DNA of 26,076 bases from TMED109 sp015660425 (GTDB taxonomy: Bacteria; Pseudomonadota; Alphaproteobacteria; TMED109): positions 1-26,076 of the forward strand of contig JAPYTH010000025.1 of NCBI GenBank assembly GCA_029936295.1, given 5' to 3'. The translations under genes and the position numbers were made by a program. Shown here in pieces: positions 9,454 through 17,148 of this stretch. How positions within the stretch are numbered: position 1 is the first letter of the stretch; each line of letters begins with the position of its first letter. Below the pieces are notes generated by a model. That model saw only the letters and a program-made list of their open reading frames with translations. It was not told the origin of the DNA and ran no database searches.

Positions 9454-9978
9454 CTATTCAAGACTTTGCAAGTATTTAATTATATTAGCCCTATCTTTAT
9501 CTTTTTTAATACCCACAAAAATCATTTTTGTCCCAGATGCCCATTTCTTAGGGTTTGACAAAAAATTATCTAAATTATTACTATTCCATTGATCTTTAAT
9601 ATTAATTAAGGCTTTAGAATATTTAAAACTTTCTAATGAAGCTATTTCTCTTAAATATACATTATATAAATTTGGACCAATTTTATTAGGCCCATTTTTC
9701 TTGAAAGAATGACATGTGATACATTTTTTTGAAAGTAATTTTCCCGCATCAAGGTCAGCATTTTTTAATTTTTCTTCTATATCTATTATAATATTTTCTG
9801 AATCAACATTAACGTGTGCTTCTTTATTTGCTGTATGTATATGTATTTCTTCGCTGACACTATTATGAGTCGTGTCTTTTTTTAGGTATAAAACATTACC
9901 TAAATTTTTAATTATTAAAAGGAGTAAAATAACTAAGAATATTGAACCCATGATCTTATTAATTTCAAAACTAGACAT
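9454..9978 (-). CDS. cycM: Membrane-anchored class I cytochrome c (CycM type)
   Basis: Electron carrier of the respiratory chain, tethered on the periplasmic side of the inner membrane. An uncleaved N-terminal anchor lies at about 9-30. A variable linker rich in T, N, E and H (33-65) follows, and then a c-type domain. The heme-attachment motif CITCH is at 86-90, GPNKIGPNLYNV follows, and the probable distal ligand is M152 in GTKMIFVG. Length 174 aa fits alphaproteobacterial CycM (cytochrome c552), thought to pass electrons from the bc1 complex to a terminal oxidase. It is the first gene of the minus-strand operon and is divergent from kdsB across 119 bases. The cycM, kdsB, pheA neighbourhood is familiar from alphaproteobacteria. 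Confidence 0.9.
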   Translation of the reverse strand: MSSFEINKIMGSIFLVILLLLIIKNLGNVLYLKKDTTHNSVSEEIHIHTANKEAHVNVDSENIIIDIEEKLKNADLDAGKLLSKKCITCHSFKKNGPNKIGPNLYNVYLREIASLESFKYSKALINIKDQWNSNNLDNFLSNPKKWASGTKMIFVGIKKDKDRANIIKYLQSLE

Positions 9979-10097
9979 TAAATTATGCTCTTTCTTTTAA
10001 TATTTATATATGTATACTTTGAAGTTTAGCTTCTAGAATTGAAATATGTTATTATTATGAATTTATCAAGTAGAATATAAACAAAAATTTAGATTAA

Positions 10098-10844
10098 ATG
10101 ATGAAAAAAACTTTAATAATTATACCTAGTAGAATGCAATCATCAAGATTGCCTGGGAAACCCCTTTTAGATATGGAAGGAATCCCTATGGTAATTAGAG
10201 TGGCAATTAAAGCCAGAGAGTCTAAAGCAGGGGAGGTTCTTATAGCTTGTTGTGATAAAGAAGTATATGAAGCTGCTAAATATTATGATATTAATGTTGT
10301 TAGTACGAAACCTGACCATACTTCTGGATCAGATAGAATATTTGAAGCTTTAACAAAAATTGATCCTTTAAAAAAAATAGAAACAATTATTAATTTGCAG
10401 GGGGATATGCCAACAATTTCCTCTAGGGCAATAAATAGTTTAATTAATTATAAAAATTCAATTAATTCTGATATTTTTACATTGGCAAATGAAATTAAAG
10501 ATGACGATGAGAAAATGGACCCTAACGTAGTAAAAGTAGCTATTTCTAAAAATAATAATGATTCATATGGAAAAGCTTTATATTTTTCTAGGGCCCCTAT
10601 TCCTTATGGTAATGGTCCATTGTTCCATCATATAGGAATATATGCTTATAGTAGAGAGTCTTTAGAAAAGTTTATAAAACTTAAAGCCTCTGAGTTAGAG
10701 CTAAGGGAGAGTCTAGAGCAATTAAGAGCTTTGGAAGCTAATATGGATATAAAAGTAGGTATAGTAGATGAATTTCCTATTGGTGTTGATAATTTAGCTG
10801 ACTTTAAAAAAGCATGTGATTATATTATAAACAATAAAGATTAA
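10098..10844 (+). CDS. kdsB: 3-deoxy-manno-octulosonate cytidylyltransferase (CMP-Kdo synthetase)
   Basis: Activates Kdo with CTP for lipopolysaccharide inner-core synthesis, so the cell should make a Kdo-containing outer membrane. The 248 aa equal the usual length. Visible motifs are IIPSRMQSSRLPGKPL (8-23, nucleotide binding), DHTSGSDR (73-80) and NLQGDMP (99-105) with metal-binding D103. The start is one of two adjacent ATG codons at 10098 and 10101, neither with a clear Shine-Dalgarno sequence. pheA follows after 17 bases, suggesting a two-gene operon. The divergent partner is cycM. Confidence 0.95.
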   Translation: MMKKTLIIIPSRMQSSRLPGKPLLDMEGIPMVIRVAIKARESKAGEVLIACCDKEVYEAAKYYDINVVSTKPDHTSGSDRIFEALTKIDPLKKIETIINLQGDMPTISSRAINSLINYKNSINSDIFTLANEIKDDDEKMDPNVVKVAISKNNNDSYGKALYFSRAPIPYGNGPLFHHIGIYAYSRESLEKFIKLKASELELRESLEQLRALEANMDIKVGIVDEFPIGVDNLADFKKACDYIINNKD

Positions 10845-10854
10845 AAATTAAATT

Positions 10855-10859
10855 AGGAG
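10855..10859 (+). promoter_or_regulatory. Ribosome binding site of pheA
   Basis: AGGAG ends two bases before the ATG at 10862. It is one of the few strong Shine-Dalgarno sequences in the window and fixes this start, although the spacing is short. Confidence 0.6.
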
Positions 10860-10861
10860 TA

Positions 10862-11722
10862 ATGACTAAATTGTCTAAAAGTAATTTAAATAGCATAGCA
10901 TTTCAGGGACAATCTGGCGCATATTCTGAAATGGCATGTACAGAAGTTTTTCCAGAAATGCAAACTGTATCTTGTGCAAACTTTGAAGATGCCTTTGAGG
11001 CAGTAATTAATGGTACAACAAAGTATGCAATGATACCTATTGAAAATTCTAGAGCAGGCCGTGTAGCAGATATCCATAATTTATTAAAGGACTCTTCTTT
11101 ACATATTGTTAAAGAGTATTTTTATAGAGTTCATCACCAACTTTTAGGTTTAGAGGGTTCCAATATTTCTGATATAGTTTCTGTATCTAGTCATAATCAG
11201 GCCTTATCTCAATGTAGAAACTTTATAAATAAATATGGATGGTCACCTATAACTATGGGAGATACTGCAGGAGCTGCAGCATATATTATAAAAAATAATG
11301 ATATAAAATGTGCAGCTATCGCGTCAAGTTTAGCAGGACAGATTCATGGTTTAAAAACGTTATCTAGTAATATTCAAGACTCAAAAAATAATATTACACG
11401 CTTTGTTGTTTTGAGCTCTGAATCTAATGATCCAGATCCAAATGATGGTTTAATATTAACTAGCTGTATTTTTACTCTTAGAAATATACCTGCTTCTTTG
11501 TATAAGGCTTTAGGGGGATTTGCTACTAACAGAGTTAATATTTTAAAATTGGAGAGTTATATGTTAGATAAAAGCTTTACCTCTGCTCAATTTTATATTG
11601 ATATAGCAGGTCATCCATCAAACTCTTCTGTTCAACTTGCCTTGGAAGAACTAGGCTTTTTTTCTAAAGAAGTAAGAATACTTGGTGTTTATAAAGGGGA
11701 TGTAAATAGACAAAATAGTTAG
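10862..11722 (+). CDS. pheA: Prephenate dehydratase
   Basis: Converts prephenate to phenylpyruvate in phenylalanine synthesis. This is the monofunctional 286 aa form without chorismate mutase. The catalytic domain covers about 10-185, starting IAFQGQSGAYSE, with IPIENSRAGRV near 58 and the essential Thr in TRF at 179-181. The regulatory ACT domain covers about 200-278. The Phe-binding ESRP motif of enteric enzymes reads ESYM here (231-234), as I recall for alphaproteobacterial members, so feedback behaviour may differ. It follows kdsB by 17 bases and converges on nudC, whose stop lies 3 bases beyond. Confidence 0.95.
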   Translation: MTKLSKSNLNSIAFQGQSGAYSEMACTEVFPEMQTVSCANFEDAFEAVINGTTKYAMIPIENSRAGRVADIHNLLKDSSLHIVKEYFYRVHHQLLGLEGSNISDIVSVSSHNQALSQCRNFINKYGWSPITMGDTAGAAAYIIKNNDIKCAAIASSLAGQIHGLKTLSSNIQDSKNNITRFVVLSSESNDPDPNDGLILTSCIFTLRNIPASLYKALGGFATNRVNILKLESYMLDKSFTSAQFYIDIAGHPSNSSVQLALEELGFFSKEVRILGVYKGDVNRQNS

Positions 11723-11725
11723 TTT

Positions 11726-12616
11726 TTAATATAACCAATCTTTAATTAATTTACGGGCTATAGAGATTTTTCCTGGCATTTTAAATTCTGTATTTTCTGG
11801 GCTAGATCTTAAATAATCTTTGCTAAACCAATTTGCTGTTTCTAGTTCTAAATAATTTATAGTAAGACTTTTATCTATTGCTTCAGCGTGAAACCCTAAC
11901 ATCAATGATGAAGGGAATGGCCACGCCTGAGAATATTTGTATTGTACATTTTTAATCCTCACTCCTGTTTCTTCAAAAGTTTCTCTTTCCACGGCTTGTT
12001 CAATAGTTTCTCCATGCTCTACAAATCCGGCTAGAGTAGAGTGCATACCTTTGGGCCATATTTTTTGTCTTCCTAGTAAGCAACTATCTTTGAAGGTAAT
12101 AAGCATAATAACAGCAGGATCTAATCTAGGAAAAATCTTATTTCTACACTCAGTTTTTGTACAAATTCTTGAATTACCATAATCATCATTTTTTGTTAAA
12201 ATGCCGCAAATTCCACAATATATATTTTTTTTATGCCAATAATTGATGCCTTGAGCTGTGGTTAGAAGTGTTAAATCAAAATTATTAAGTAATGGGTTTA
12301 GCGTTCTTAAATCATAATATTTATCTTTATTTTTAGGTTTATTTTGCATATTTATAGAAAAATAAAATAATCCTTTTAATAAACCCAAAAATATTAAGGA
12401 ATTAGAATTTTTTATTAAATCAAATGCTTCCTCCCCAGAAACCCATAAAGTCAAATAATTTTTATCATTAATTATATTTACTGGAAATTTGTTATCCCAA
12501 ATTACAGCAAGTTTTATTTTATCTTTATTAAAATCTTTATGGTTAAAAATATCTTGTTCTCTTAAATAAGATGCCTTATCAACATCTTTATTATTAAGTA
12601 ATGTGTTATATGCCAT
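11726..12616 (-). CDS. nudC: NAD(H) pyrophosphatase, Nudix family (NudC)
   Basis: Cleaves NADH/NAD to NMN and AMP; relatives also remove NAD caps from RNA 5' ends. The 296 aa have a poorly conserved N-terminal domain, a zinc ribbon with C134, C137, C152 and C157, and a perfect Nudix box at 197-219 (G197, E203, then REtfEETGV at 211-219). The NADH-specificity motif usually written SQPWPFPxS reads SQAWPFPSS at 229-237, a Pro to Ala change. It is convergent with pheA, and a plausible promoter lies just upstream. Cysteine pairs and Nudix residues are complete, so activity is expected. Confidence 0.94.
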   Translation of the reverse strand: MAYNTLLNNKDVDKASYLREQDIFNHKDFNKDKIKLAVIWDNKFPVNIINDKNYLTLWVSGEEAFDLIKNSNSLIFLGLLKGLFYFSINMQNKPKNKDKYYDLRTLNPLLNNFDLTLLTTAQGINYWHKKNIYCGICGILTKNDDYGNSRICTKTECRNKIFPRLDPAVIMLITFKDSCLLGRQKIWPKGMHSTLAGFVEHGETIEQAVERETFEETGVRIKNVQYKYSQAWPFPSSLMLGFHAEAIDKSLTINYLELETANWFSKDYLRSSPENTEFKMPGKISIARKLIKDWLY

Positions 12617-12639
12617 TTAAGATTCCATGTTAAAAAAAG

Positions 12640-12668
12640 ATTTTAACGATATATAATAATATAATCAA
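12640..12668 (-). promoter_or_regulatory. Candidate sigma-70-type promoter for nudC
   Basis: Reading the minus strand, TTGATT (12668-12663) is followed by a 17-base spacer and TAAAAT (12645-12640). Transcription would start near 12633, giving a leader of about 17 bases before the nudC ATG. Prediction by eye in AT-rich DNA. Confidence 0.4.
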
Positions 12669-12696
12669 TTTTTCTAAATAAATTTTATTATCTTTG

Positions 12697-12725
12697 TTGG
12701 ATCTAATTTAATAATTGTTTATAAT
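12697..12725 (+). promoter_or_regulatory. Promoter of the SRP RNA gene
   Basis: A perfect TATAAT at 12720-12725 is preceded, with a 17-base spacer, by TTGGAT (12697-12702). The start expected about 7 bases downstream falls on the G run at 12732, which is the predicted 5' end of the RNA. This agreement supports the call despite the weak -35. Confidence 0.6.
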
Positions 12726-12730
12726 AGAAA

Positions 12731-12825
12731 TGGGAGACTGAAATGGACGTGTCTTTTGTGAACTCGGTCAGGTCTGAAAAGAAGCAGCCGCAGCATTTTG
12801 TGCACGGGTTGTTTCGGTCTCCTTT
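12731..12825 (+). ncRNA. ffs: Signal recognition particle RNA, small bacterial (4.5S) type
   Basis: RNA scaffold of the signal recognition particle, which binds Ffh and targets membrane proteins to FtsY. The conserved core is at 12766-12789: GGT, CAGG, TCT, a GAAA tetraloop, AGA, AGCA, GCC. This is the symmetric-loop hairpin that binds the Ffh M domain. Compared with E. coli (UCC-GGAA-GGA), the closing pairs are UCU/AGA with a GAAA loop, so pairing is kept. The ends form a 12-base-pair stem (12732-12743 with 12812-12823), giving an RNA of about 92-95 nt. The receptor gene ftsY is also in this window. No clear terminator follows, so the transcript may run into dnaX. Confidence 0.93.
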
Positions 12826-12860
12826 CTGAAAAATATACATTTTAACTGAAAGATATTAAC

Positions 12861-14483
12861 TTGAATAATACTCAATTAGAAATTGATGAAAAAAATGGAT
12901 CTAATCAATATAGAGTATTAGCCAGGAGATATAGGCCGAAAACCTTCAAAGATTTAATCGGACAAGATGCTATGGTAAGAATTCTTAGTAACTCTTTTGA
13001 ATTGAATAGAGTAGCACATGCTTTTTTATTTAATGGTGTGAGAGGAGTGGGAAAAACTACAACAGCTAGAATAGTTTCTAAAGGGTTAAATTGTATTAAA
13101 AATGAAAAACCTACTATAGATCCTTGTGGGGAGTGTGAATCATGTATAGCTGCAAAAAATGATAGGCATGTAGATATTATAGAAATAGATGCTGCTTCAC
13201 ATACTGGTGTAGATGATATGAGGGAATTAACAGAGGGTGTTAGATATAAACCATCTGTAGGAAGGTATCGTATTTATATTATTGATGAAGTACATATGTT
13301 GTCTACTGCTGCTTTTAATGCTTTGTTAAAAACATTAGAGGAACCGCCAGAGCATACAAAGTTTATATTCTGTACAACTGAAATTAGAAAAATTCCAGTA
13401 ACTGTATTATCAAGGTGTCAAAAATTTGATTTGAGAAGGGTTTCAAATGTTGAATTAGTTAAGCATCTTAAAAATATTGCAGAAAATGAAAAAGTTTTAA
13501 TTGATGTGGAGTCACTTAATTTAATTGTTAGATCAAGTGATGGAAGTGTTAGAGATGCATTAAGTCTATTAGATCAGGCAATTAGTATTAGTAATCATGA
13601 CATAAAAGAAGAATCTGTTAAAACTATGCTAGGACTTTCAGATAAGTCCAAAGTTTGGGATCTATTTGATTCTTTGATGGAGGGAAATTCTTTAAACGTG
13701 ATTAATAATTTTGAATCATTATTAAATGCTGGATCTGATCCTATATTATTGATAGAAGAATTAATGGTTGTTTGTCATAATGTTACTAGAGCTATTGCTA
13801 TACCTAGTTTAGATGCTTCTCAAAATATGTCAGAATTTGAAGCTAAAAGAGCCCTAAAAAGTGCTACAAATTTAAATATTCCTTCAGTAACTAAATGTTG
13901 GCAATTATTACTTAAAGGTCATTCAGAAATACAAGCAACTTATTCTGTAAAGGAAGCTACTGAAATGATTTTATTAAGAATAACTTATGCAGCAAATCTT
14001 CCTGATCTTAAAAATTTGATAGAACAATCAAATTTACTAAAAAAAAAAACTGATTTAAATAGTAATAACACTCAAGATATTTTAACACAGAAAGTGTCAC
14101 ATGAGCTTATTAGTGATAATAAATTTGAAACATTTGAGGACCTATTATATTTAGTTAAAGCAAATAAAGAATTATCTTTCTATACTCTGCTAATAGATAG
14201 CATACGGGTAATTGAATATAAGCCATATTATATAAAGCTTAGTTTTGTTTTAAAAGAATATGATGATATCTTAAAAAAAATTAGAAAATCATTACTCGCT
14301 TTAACCAAAAATAATTGGAGAATTGAAGTTGTGGAAAATGAAATAAAATATAATTCAATTTCAGAAAAAACAGAGATTGATAATAATGCAGTTAAAAATA
14401 TGATTAAAGACAATTTATTAGTTAAATCTATAATAGATGGGTTTGAAAATTCTAAGATAATAGAAATAAAAAAGAATAAGTAA
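12861..14483 (+). CDS. dnaX: DNA polymerase III subunits gamma/tau
   Basis: Clamp-loader ATPase that also couples the replisome. The 540 aa begin at a TTG codon with GAAAGA 8 bases upstream. An in-frame stop lies at 12843, and no ATG precedes the conserved YRVLARRYRPKTF. The AAA+ core has Walker A GVRGVGKTT (59-67), zinc cysteines C78, C89, C92 and C95, Walker B IIDEVH (140-145) and sensor SRC (184-186). The collar domain covers about 225-385. From about residue 420 there is a tau-specific C-terminal region. Between these lies an 11-A run (codons 393-397). It is followed in both other frames by immediate stops, so a shorter gamma form of 397-398 aa may be made. ybaB and recR follow, the usual arrangement. 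Confidence 0.96.
   Translation: MNNTQLEIDEKNGSNQYRVLARRYRPKTFKDLIGQDAMVRILSNSFELNRVAHAFLFNGVRGVGKTTTARIVSKGLNCIKNEKPTIDPCGECESCIAAKNDRHVDIIEIDAASHTGVDDMRELTEGVRYKPSVGRYRIYIIDEVHMLSTAAFNALLKTLEEPPEHTKFIFCTTEIRKIPVTVLSRCQKFDLRRVSNVELVKHLKNIAENEKVLIDVESLNLIVRSSDGSVRDALSLLDQAISISNHDIKEESVKTMLGLSDKSKVWDLFDSLMEGNSLNVINNFESLLNAGSDPILLIEELMVVCHNVTRAIAIPSLDASQNMSEFEAKRALKSATNLNIPSVTKCWQLLLKGHSEIQATYSVKEATEMILLRITYAANLPDLKNLIEQSNLLKKKTDLNSNNTQDILTQKVSHELISDNKFETFEDLLYLVKANKELSFYTLLIDSIRVIEYKPYYIKLSFVLKEYDDILKKIRKSLLALTKNNWRIEVVENEIKYNSISEKTEIDNNAVKNMIKDNLLVKSIIDGFENSKIIEIKKNK
14039..14049 (+). promoter_or_regulatory. Poly-A slippage site within dnaX (candidate gamma-subunit switch)
   Basis: Eleven consecutive A fall between the collar domain and the tau region. 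Adding one A, or a -1 ribosomal shift, leads to TGA at 14051-14053 (397 aa ending in KKKN). Losing one A, or a +1 shift, leads to TAA at 14056-14058 (398 aa ending in KKKLI). No Shine-Dalgarno-like stimulator or strong downstream hairpin is visible, so transcriptional slippage, as in Thermus dnaX, fits better than the E. coli ribosomal frameshift. Confidence 0.5.
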
Positions 14484-14503
14484 TTTAAGAAAGATTAATT
14501 TAT

Positions 14504-14821
14504 ATGAAGAATATGTTTAGTATGCTTAAACAAGCGCAAGAAATGAAGACAAAATTTTCAGAGTTAAAGAAAAATATAGATAATACATCATTTTTTGGAG
14601 AAAGTTATGATGGTAAAGTTAAAGTTAAAGTTACTGGTAAAGGTGCGTTACTTGATATATCAATTGTGCAAGAAAATAATGATAATAAGAGTGATTTAGA
14701 GAATGCTATCAAATCAGCTTATTTTGAGGCTAAGAAAAAAGCAGACGATTTTTGTGAATCAGAAATGAATAAAGCCACAGGCGGCATACCCTTACCATTT
14801 GATATGAAAAATTTTTTATAA
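14504..14821 (+). CDS. ybaB: Nucleoid-associated protein YbaB/EbfC
   Basis: Small DNA-binding protein that forms dimers and coats the nucleoid. The 105 aa match the family length. An N-terminal helix rich in K, Q and M (MLKQAQEMK) is followed by a beta-sheet core with GKVKVKVTGKG (36-46). The C-terminal tail containing GGIPLPFDM is typical. It begins 20 bases after dnaX, with AAGAAAGA upstream, and ends 2 bases before recR. This is the standard dnaX-ybaB-recR unit. Confidence 0.95.
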   Translation: MKNMFSMLKQAQEMKTKFSELKKNIDNTSFFGESYDGKVKVKVTGKGALLDISIVQENNDNKSDLENAIKSAYFEAKKKADDFCESEMNKATGGIPLPFDMKNFL

Positions 14822-14823
14822 AA

Positions 14824-15429
14824 ATGGAATCAGCAGAGATTAAAAATTTAATTAAGTTAATGTCAAAAATACCTGGATTGGGCCCACGTTCTGCAAGAAG
14901 AAGTGTTTTAAATTTAATTAAAAATCCTGAGAAGTTAATGTTACCTTTAGCTAATTCGCTTATACAAGTTTCTGAGAGTATACGATTATGTTCTATATGT
15001 GGCAATATTGATGCTGATATAATATGTGGTATATGTAAAGATGAGAAACGGGATAAAAATATTATTTGTGTTGTAGAAGATATAGCTGATTTATGGGCTT
15101 TAGAACGTTCTAGTAATTACAAGGGCCGTTATCATATATTAGGAGGAGTCCTAAGTGCCATAGATGGAATAAAGCCAGAAGACTTAAGAATTAAAGATCT
15201 CCTAGAAAATATTAAAATAAATAATATAAAGGAAGTAATATTAGCTACTTCAGCTACGTTAGCTGGACAAACAACTAGTTTTTATATTACTGACTTATTA
15301 GAAGGAAAGGATATAATTATTTCCAGATTAGCTCAAGGAATCCCAATAGGAGGTGAACTTGATTATTTAGATGATGGCACTATTGGTGCAGCATTAGATT
15401 CCAGAAGGATATTAAGTGGTGATAAATAA
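14824..15429 (+). CDS. recR: Recombination protein RecR
   Basis: Works with RecO, and often RecF, to load RecA on single-stranded DNA gaps. The 201 aa have a helix-hairpin-helix segment (about 10-30, IPGLGPRSARR), a C4 zinc finger (C56, C59, C68, C71), a Toprim domain (about 79-173, starting ICVVEDIADLWALE) and the C-terminal Walker-B-like GGELDYLDDGT. The Toprim stretch usually written TVEG reads TLAG here (residues 145-148). The rest is normal. It starts 2 bases after ybaB without a Shine-Dalgarno sequence, so coupled translation is likely. It converges on rmuC with a one-base gap. Confidence 0.95.
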   Translation: MESAEIKNLIKLMSKIPGLGPRSARRSVLNLIKNPEKLMLPLANSLIQVSESIRLCSICGNIDADIICGICKDEKRDKNIICVVEDIADLWALERSSNYKGRYHILGGVLSAIDGIKPEDLRIKDLLENIKINNIKEVILATSATLAGQTTSFYITDLLEGKDIIISRLAQGIPIGGELDYLDDGTIGAALDSRRILSGDK

Positions 15430-15430
15430 A

Positions 15431-16504
15431 TTATTTATTTTTTAAATTTTCTTTTAAGCTAAGTCTTGTTTTCTTAGGGGCATTTTTAATATTTATGTTT
15501 TCCATGATTCCTAGCTTTGATATTTTTTCTATTTGAGGAATCATTCTATTTTCTATCGATCCGATTGCTTTATCATAATTATCACCTGCAGACTCTAAGC
15601 TTTTTTTTATTCCGTCCATATGTTCAAAGAACTTTAAAACTCTTCTTTGTAATTCTTGAGAATGAATAGCAATTTCTTTAATATTTTTGGCAAGTTTATC
15701 TTGTTGCCAATTAAAAGAGACACCTTTTAAGAGTGCTATTAGAGTGGCTGGTGTACAGATTAATACATTGTTTTTAAGTGCATTCTCAAAAATATCTGGG
15801 TCAATTTTTATTGCAGCAGAAAAAAAATGATCGCCAGGTATGAACATAATAACGAAATCTAAATCTCCTTCGATTGAGTTTTGATATTCCTTCTGTCCTA
15901 ATATTCTTGCAGTAGTTTTAATATTGTGGGCATGTTTTTTAAGTTTTTCATCTTTCTCTAATTCCGATTTTGCTTCAGTATACTCAATATAAGCAGAAAG
16001 TGGTGTTTTTGCGTCAATTGCTAAAGAGCGGTTTCCAGGAAGATGAATTACTGCATCTGGTCTTCCTCCACCTTCAGATAATCCTTTTTGTAAATTAAAA
16101 TCAACGTGTTCTGACATTCCGGCTAATTCTAAAATTCTTTGTAACTGAACTTCACCCCATTTTCCCCTAGAAGTTGGAGATCTTAGAGCTTGTTCTAATT
16201 GACGAGTTCCATTTGCAAGAATATCAACTTGTTCCGATAATCTTCCATAAGATTCTATTCTATTTTTTTCTATATCATTTACATTGTTATTTAGTTTTTG
16301 AAGTTCGTTAGTTAAAGGTTCTACCAATAAAGATAATCTTCTTTCTCTATATTCTAATTCTGTCTCATTATTGATTTTATTATTATTGACTTTTGATTCT
16401 AATAATTCGTACCCTCTTTTTTGCATTATATATATAATTAAACTAAAAATCAGCAGACATACAATGCCAGTACCTAGCATTATAAAAAGATTTAATTCAT
16501 TCAT
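15431..16504 (-). CDS. rmuC: DNA recombination protein RmuC
   Basis: Membrane-anchored, nuclease-like protein reported to limit rearrangements between repeats. The 357 aa have one N-terminal membrane helix (about 6-26) and a coiled coil (about 40-105) rich in E, L, N and R. The family block GKWGEVQLQRIL follows at 114-125. The PD-(D/E)XK-like core has RPDAVIH (148-154) and LAIDAKTPLS (161-170). AGG lies about 9 bases before the ATG. It is convergent with recR and divergent from def, an arrangement I associate with alphaproteobacteria. The sequence is shorter than E. coli RmuC (475 aa), mainly in the coiled coil and tail. Confidence 0.92.
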   Translation of the reverse strand: MNELNLFIMLGTGIVCLLIFSLIIYIMQKRGYELLESKVNNNKINNETELEYRERRLSLLVEPLTNELQKLNNNVNDIEKNRIESYGRLSEQVDILANGTRQLEQALRSPTSRGKWGEVQLQRILELAGMSEHVDFNLQKGLSEGGGRPDAVIHLPGNRSLAIDAKTPLSAYIEYTEAKSELEKDEKLKKHAHNIKTTARILGQKEYQNSIEGDLDFVIMFIPGDHFFSAAIKIDPDIFENALKNNVLICTPATLIALLKGVSFNWQQDKLAKNIKEIAIHSQELQRRVLKFFEHMDGIKKSLESAGDNYDKAIGSIENRMIPQIEKISKLGIMENINIKNAPKKTRLSLKENLKNK

Positions 16505-16522
16505 ATATTTTTACCTTTTATA

Positions 16523-16549
16523 ATAAAATAATATAGTTTATTATTTTAT
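16523..16549. repeat. Inverted repeat in the rmuC/def divergent intergenic region
   Basis: ATAAAATAATA (16523-16533) and TATTATTTTAT (16539-16549) are perfect 11-base inverted arms around TAGTT. The arms hold only A and T. The repeat lies 19 bases upstream of the rmuC start and 70 bases upstream of def. It could be an operator or a chance AT palindrome. The rest of this 115-base gap shows no clear promoter. Confidence 0.35.
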
Positions 16550-16619
16550 ATTTTAAATGTATTTCTTTAATTTATATAGGGATAGTTTTAATTAAATAAA
16601 ATTATTAATAGTTTTTATT

Positions 16620-17141
16620 ATGAGTATACTGGACATAGTTTTTGCTCCTTCAGCTGTTTTAAATAAAACAGCGGACAAAGTTGATAATGTAGATAAGTCA
16701 ATAAAATCTTTAGTTCATAATATGTTTGATACTATGTATGAAAATAATGGAGTGGGTTTAGCGGCTCCACAGATTAATAAATCTTTACAAATTTTGGTAA
16801 TAGATTGTTCTAATAAAGATAATATGTATAAACCTATTATTTTGATAAACCCAAGTATAATGGCTCAATCAGAAGACTTTAAGTTATATGAAGAAGGATG
16901 TTTATCATTTCCAGATCAATACTTTAAAGTGTCAAGACCTGAATTTGTAAAAGTAAATTTTTTAGATATAGATGGGCAAAGTAAAGAAAAAATTTTTAAC
17001 GGTTTTGAGGCAGTATGTGTTCAGCATGAAATAGATCATTTAGTGGGCACTTTATTTACTTCTTATATATCTCGATTAAAAAGACAGATTGTTATGAAAA
17101 AAATGCAAAAATTTAAGAAAAATTTAAATAAACCTATATAA
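16620..17141 (+). CDS. def: Peptide deformylase
   Basis: Metalloenzyme that removes the formyl group from new proteins, paired here with fmt, which adds it. The 173 aa contain all three motifs: GVGLAAPQI (44-52), EGCLS (92-96) and HEIDH (136-140). Metal ligands are C94, H136 and H140, with catalytic E137. Length equals the standard type 1 enzyme. The ATG at 16620 has no Shine-Dalgarno sequence, since the 18 bases before it are almost only A and T. fmt follows after 7 bases, forming a def-fmt operon. Confidence 0.96.
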   Translation: MSILDIVFAPSAVLNKTADKVDNVDKSIKSLVHNMFDTMYENNGVGLAAPQINKSLQILVIDCSNKDNMYKPIILINPSIMAQSEDFKLYEEGCLSFPDQYFKVSRPEFVKVNFLDIDGQSKEKIFNGFEAVCVQHEIDHLVGTLFTSYISRLKRQIVMKKMQKFKKNLNKPI

Positions 17142-17148
17142 TATATTA

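Noticed and set aside
10039..10081. kdsB promoter using TTGAAA (10039) and TATAAA (10076)
   Set aside because: The spacer would be 31 bases, far outside the workable range. No convincing alternative was found in this AT-rich gap.
14020..14090. E. coli-style -1 ribosomal frameshift signal in dnaX
   Set aside because: No upstream Shine-Dalgarno-like stimulator and no strong downstream stem-loop are visible. Slippage on the A run remains the better idea.
15424..15443. AAATAAAT-T-ATTTATTT palindrome between recR and rmuC as a bidirectional terminator
   Set aside because: It is made only of A and T with almost no loop and is built from the stop codons themselves. A stable hairpin is doubtful.
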